64,000 bases of DNA from JAJCYK01 sp965224285 (GTDB lineage Bacteria > Bacteroidota > Bacteroidia > Cytophagales > Cyclobacteriaceae), in NCBI GenBank assembly GCA_965224285.1, contig OZ245043.1, positions 3,472,001-3,536,000 of the forward strand. The letters are read 5' to 3'. Below, one piece after another: positions 63,931 to 64,000 of this stretch (position 1 is its first letter; each line of letters starts with the position of its first letter). The translations under genes and the position numbers were made by a program. The notes under the pieces are model-generated. The model saw only the letters and a program-made list of their open reading frames with translations. It ran no database searches and was not told where the DNA came from.

Positions 63931-64000
63931 ATGAGTCTAATTAAAATAACCATTATTATCGGCTTCTTATTGTTGTTGATACTATGCTGTAAAAAACCCG
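63931..64000 (+). CDS. Lipoprotein, N-terminal part (runs off right edge)
   Basis: Twenty-three codons from ATG 63931 encode a membrane-entry segment (IKITIIIGFLLLLILCC) with a lipobox-like LILC. The rest lies outside the window, so the function is unknown. Confidence 0.4.
   Translation, partial: MSLIKITIIIGFLLLLILCCKKP

Noticed and set aside
1..64000. CRISPR arrays, tRNA, rRNA and riboswitches
   Set aside because: No regularly spaced repeat array, tRNA-like cloverleaf or rRNA segment was seen on either strand on reading; none claimed.

Overview
The window looks like a chromosomal segment of a Bacteroidota bacterium, most likely a marine or soil Cytophagales-type organism. The evidence is a SusC/SusD pair, promoters of the TAnnTTTG type, many Bacteroidota-style lipoprotein signals, Tat-like RRxFL signals on secreted enzymes, and FtsX-type permeases without an ATPase partner. 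No rRNA, tRNA or CRISPR array was recognised.

Region 1 (1-38 kb) is one large glycan-use locus. It runs from a divergent GH116-like enzyme (left edge) through an MFS transporter, a HEAT-redoxin lipid- or membrane-anchored protein, a very large glycoside hydrolase-like protein, two paralogous AraC regulators, a PSD1/DUF1501 pair, SusC/SusD, two Tat-exported beta-propeller hydrolase paralogues, a giant PVC-type heme-binding HEAT protein and two FG-GAP proteins. It ends in a cytoplasmic uronate operon: broken SDR, TIM-barrel isomerase, ExuT-like transporter, hydroxypyruvate-isomerase-like protein, mannonate dehydratase UxuA, M20 amidohydrolase, D-aminoacylase-like lipoprotein and Asp/Glu racemase. 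Six transcription units here begin with the same element: two GYTAA half-sites exactly 21 bp apart, with the second exactly 36 bp upstream of a TAnnTTTG-type -7 element. This defines a local regulon, probably driven by one or both AraC proteins, and is the strongest new signal in the window. The uronate enzymes plus amide-cleaving enzymes suggest a uronic-acid glycan carrying amide-linked (amino-acid-like) groups; this is inference.

Region 2 (38-40.7 kb) is a scrapyard: a polymorphic-toxin tail with an HExxH motif, a frameshifted lipoprotein next to it, a lone LuxR-type HTH protein, and decayed C-terminal relaxase and mobilisation genes of a mobile element.

Region 3 (40.9-62.3 kb) holds secreted or periplasmic serine hydrolases (alpha/beta hydrolases, three beta-lactamase-fold proteins), two lone FtsX/MacB-type permeases, a BlaI/BlaR1-like pair with its palindromic operators, an ECF sigma factor with small membrane proteins, and three frame-disrupted genes (alpha/beta hydrolase, S41 peptidase, S1 trypsin-like protease). 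A short degenerate intergenic repeat with the core GCTTTTGGTAT recurs here. The right end has a decayed tyrosine recombinase, a third AraC regulator and the start of a lipoprotein.
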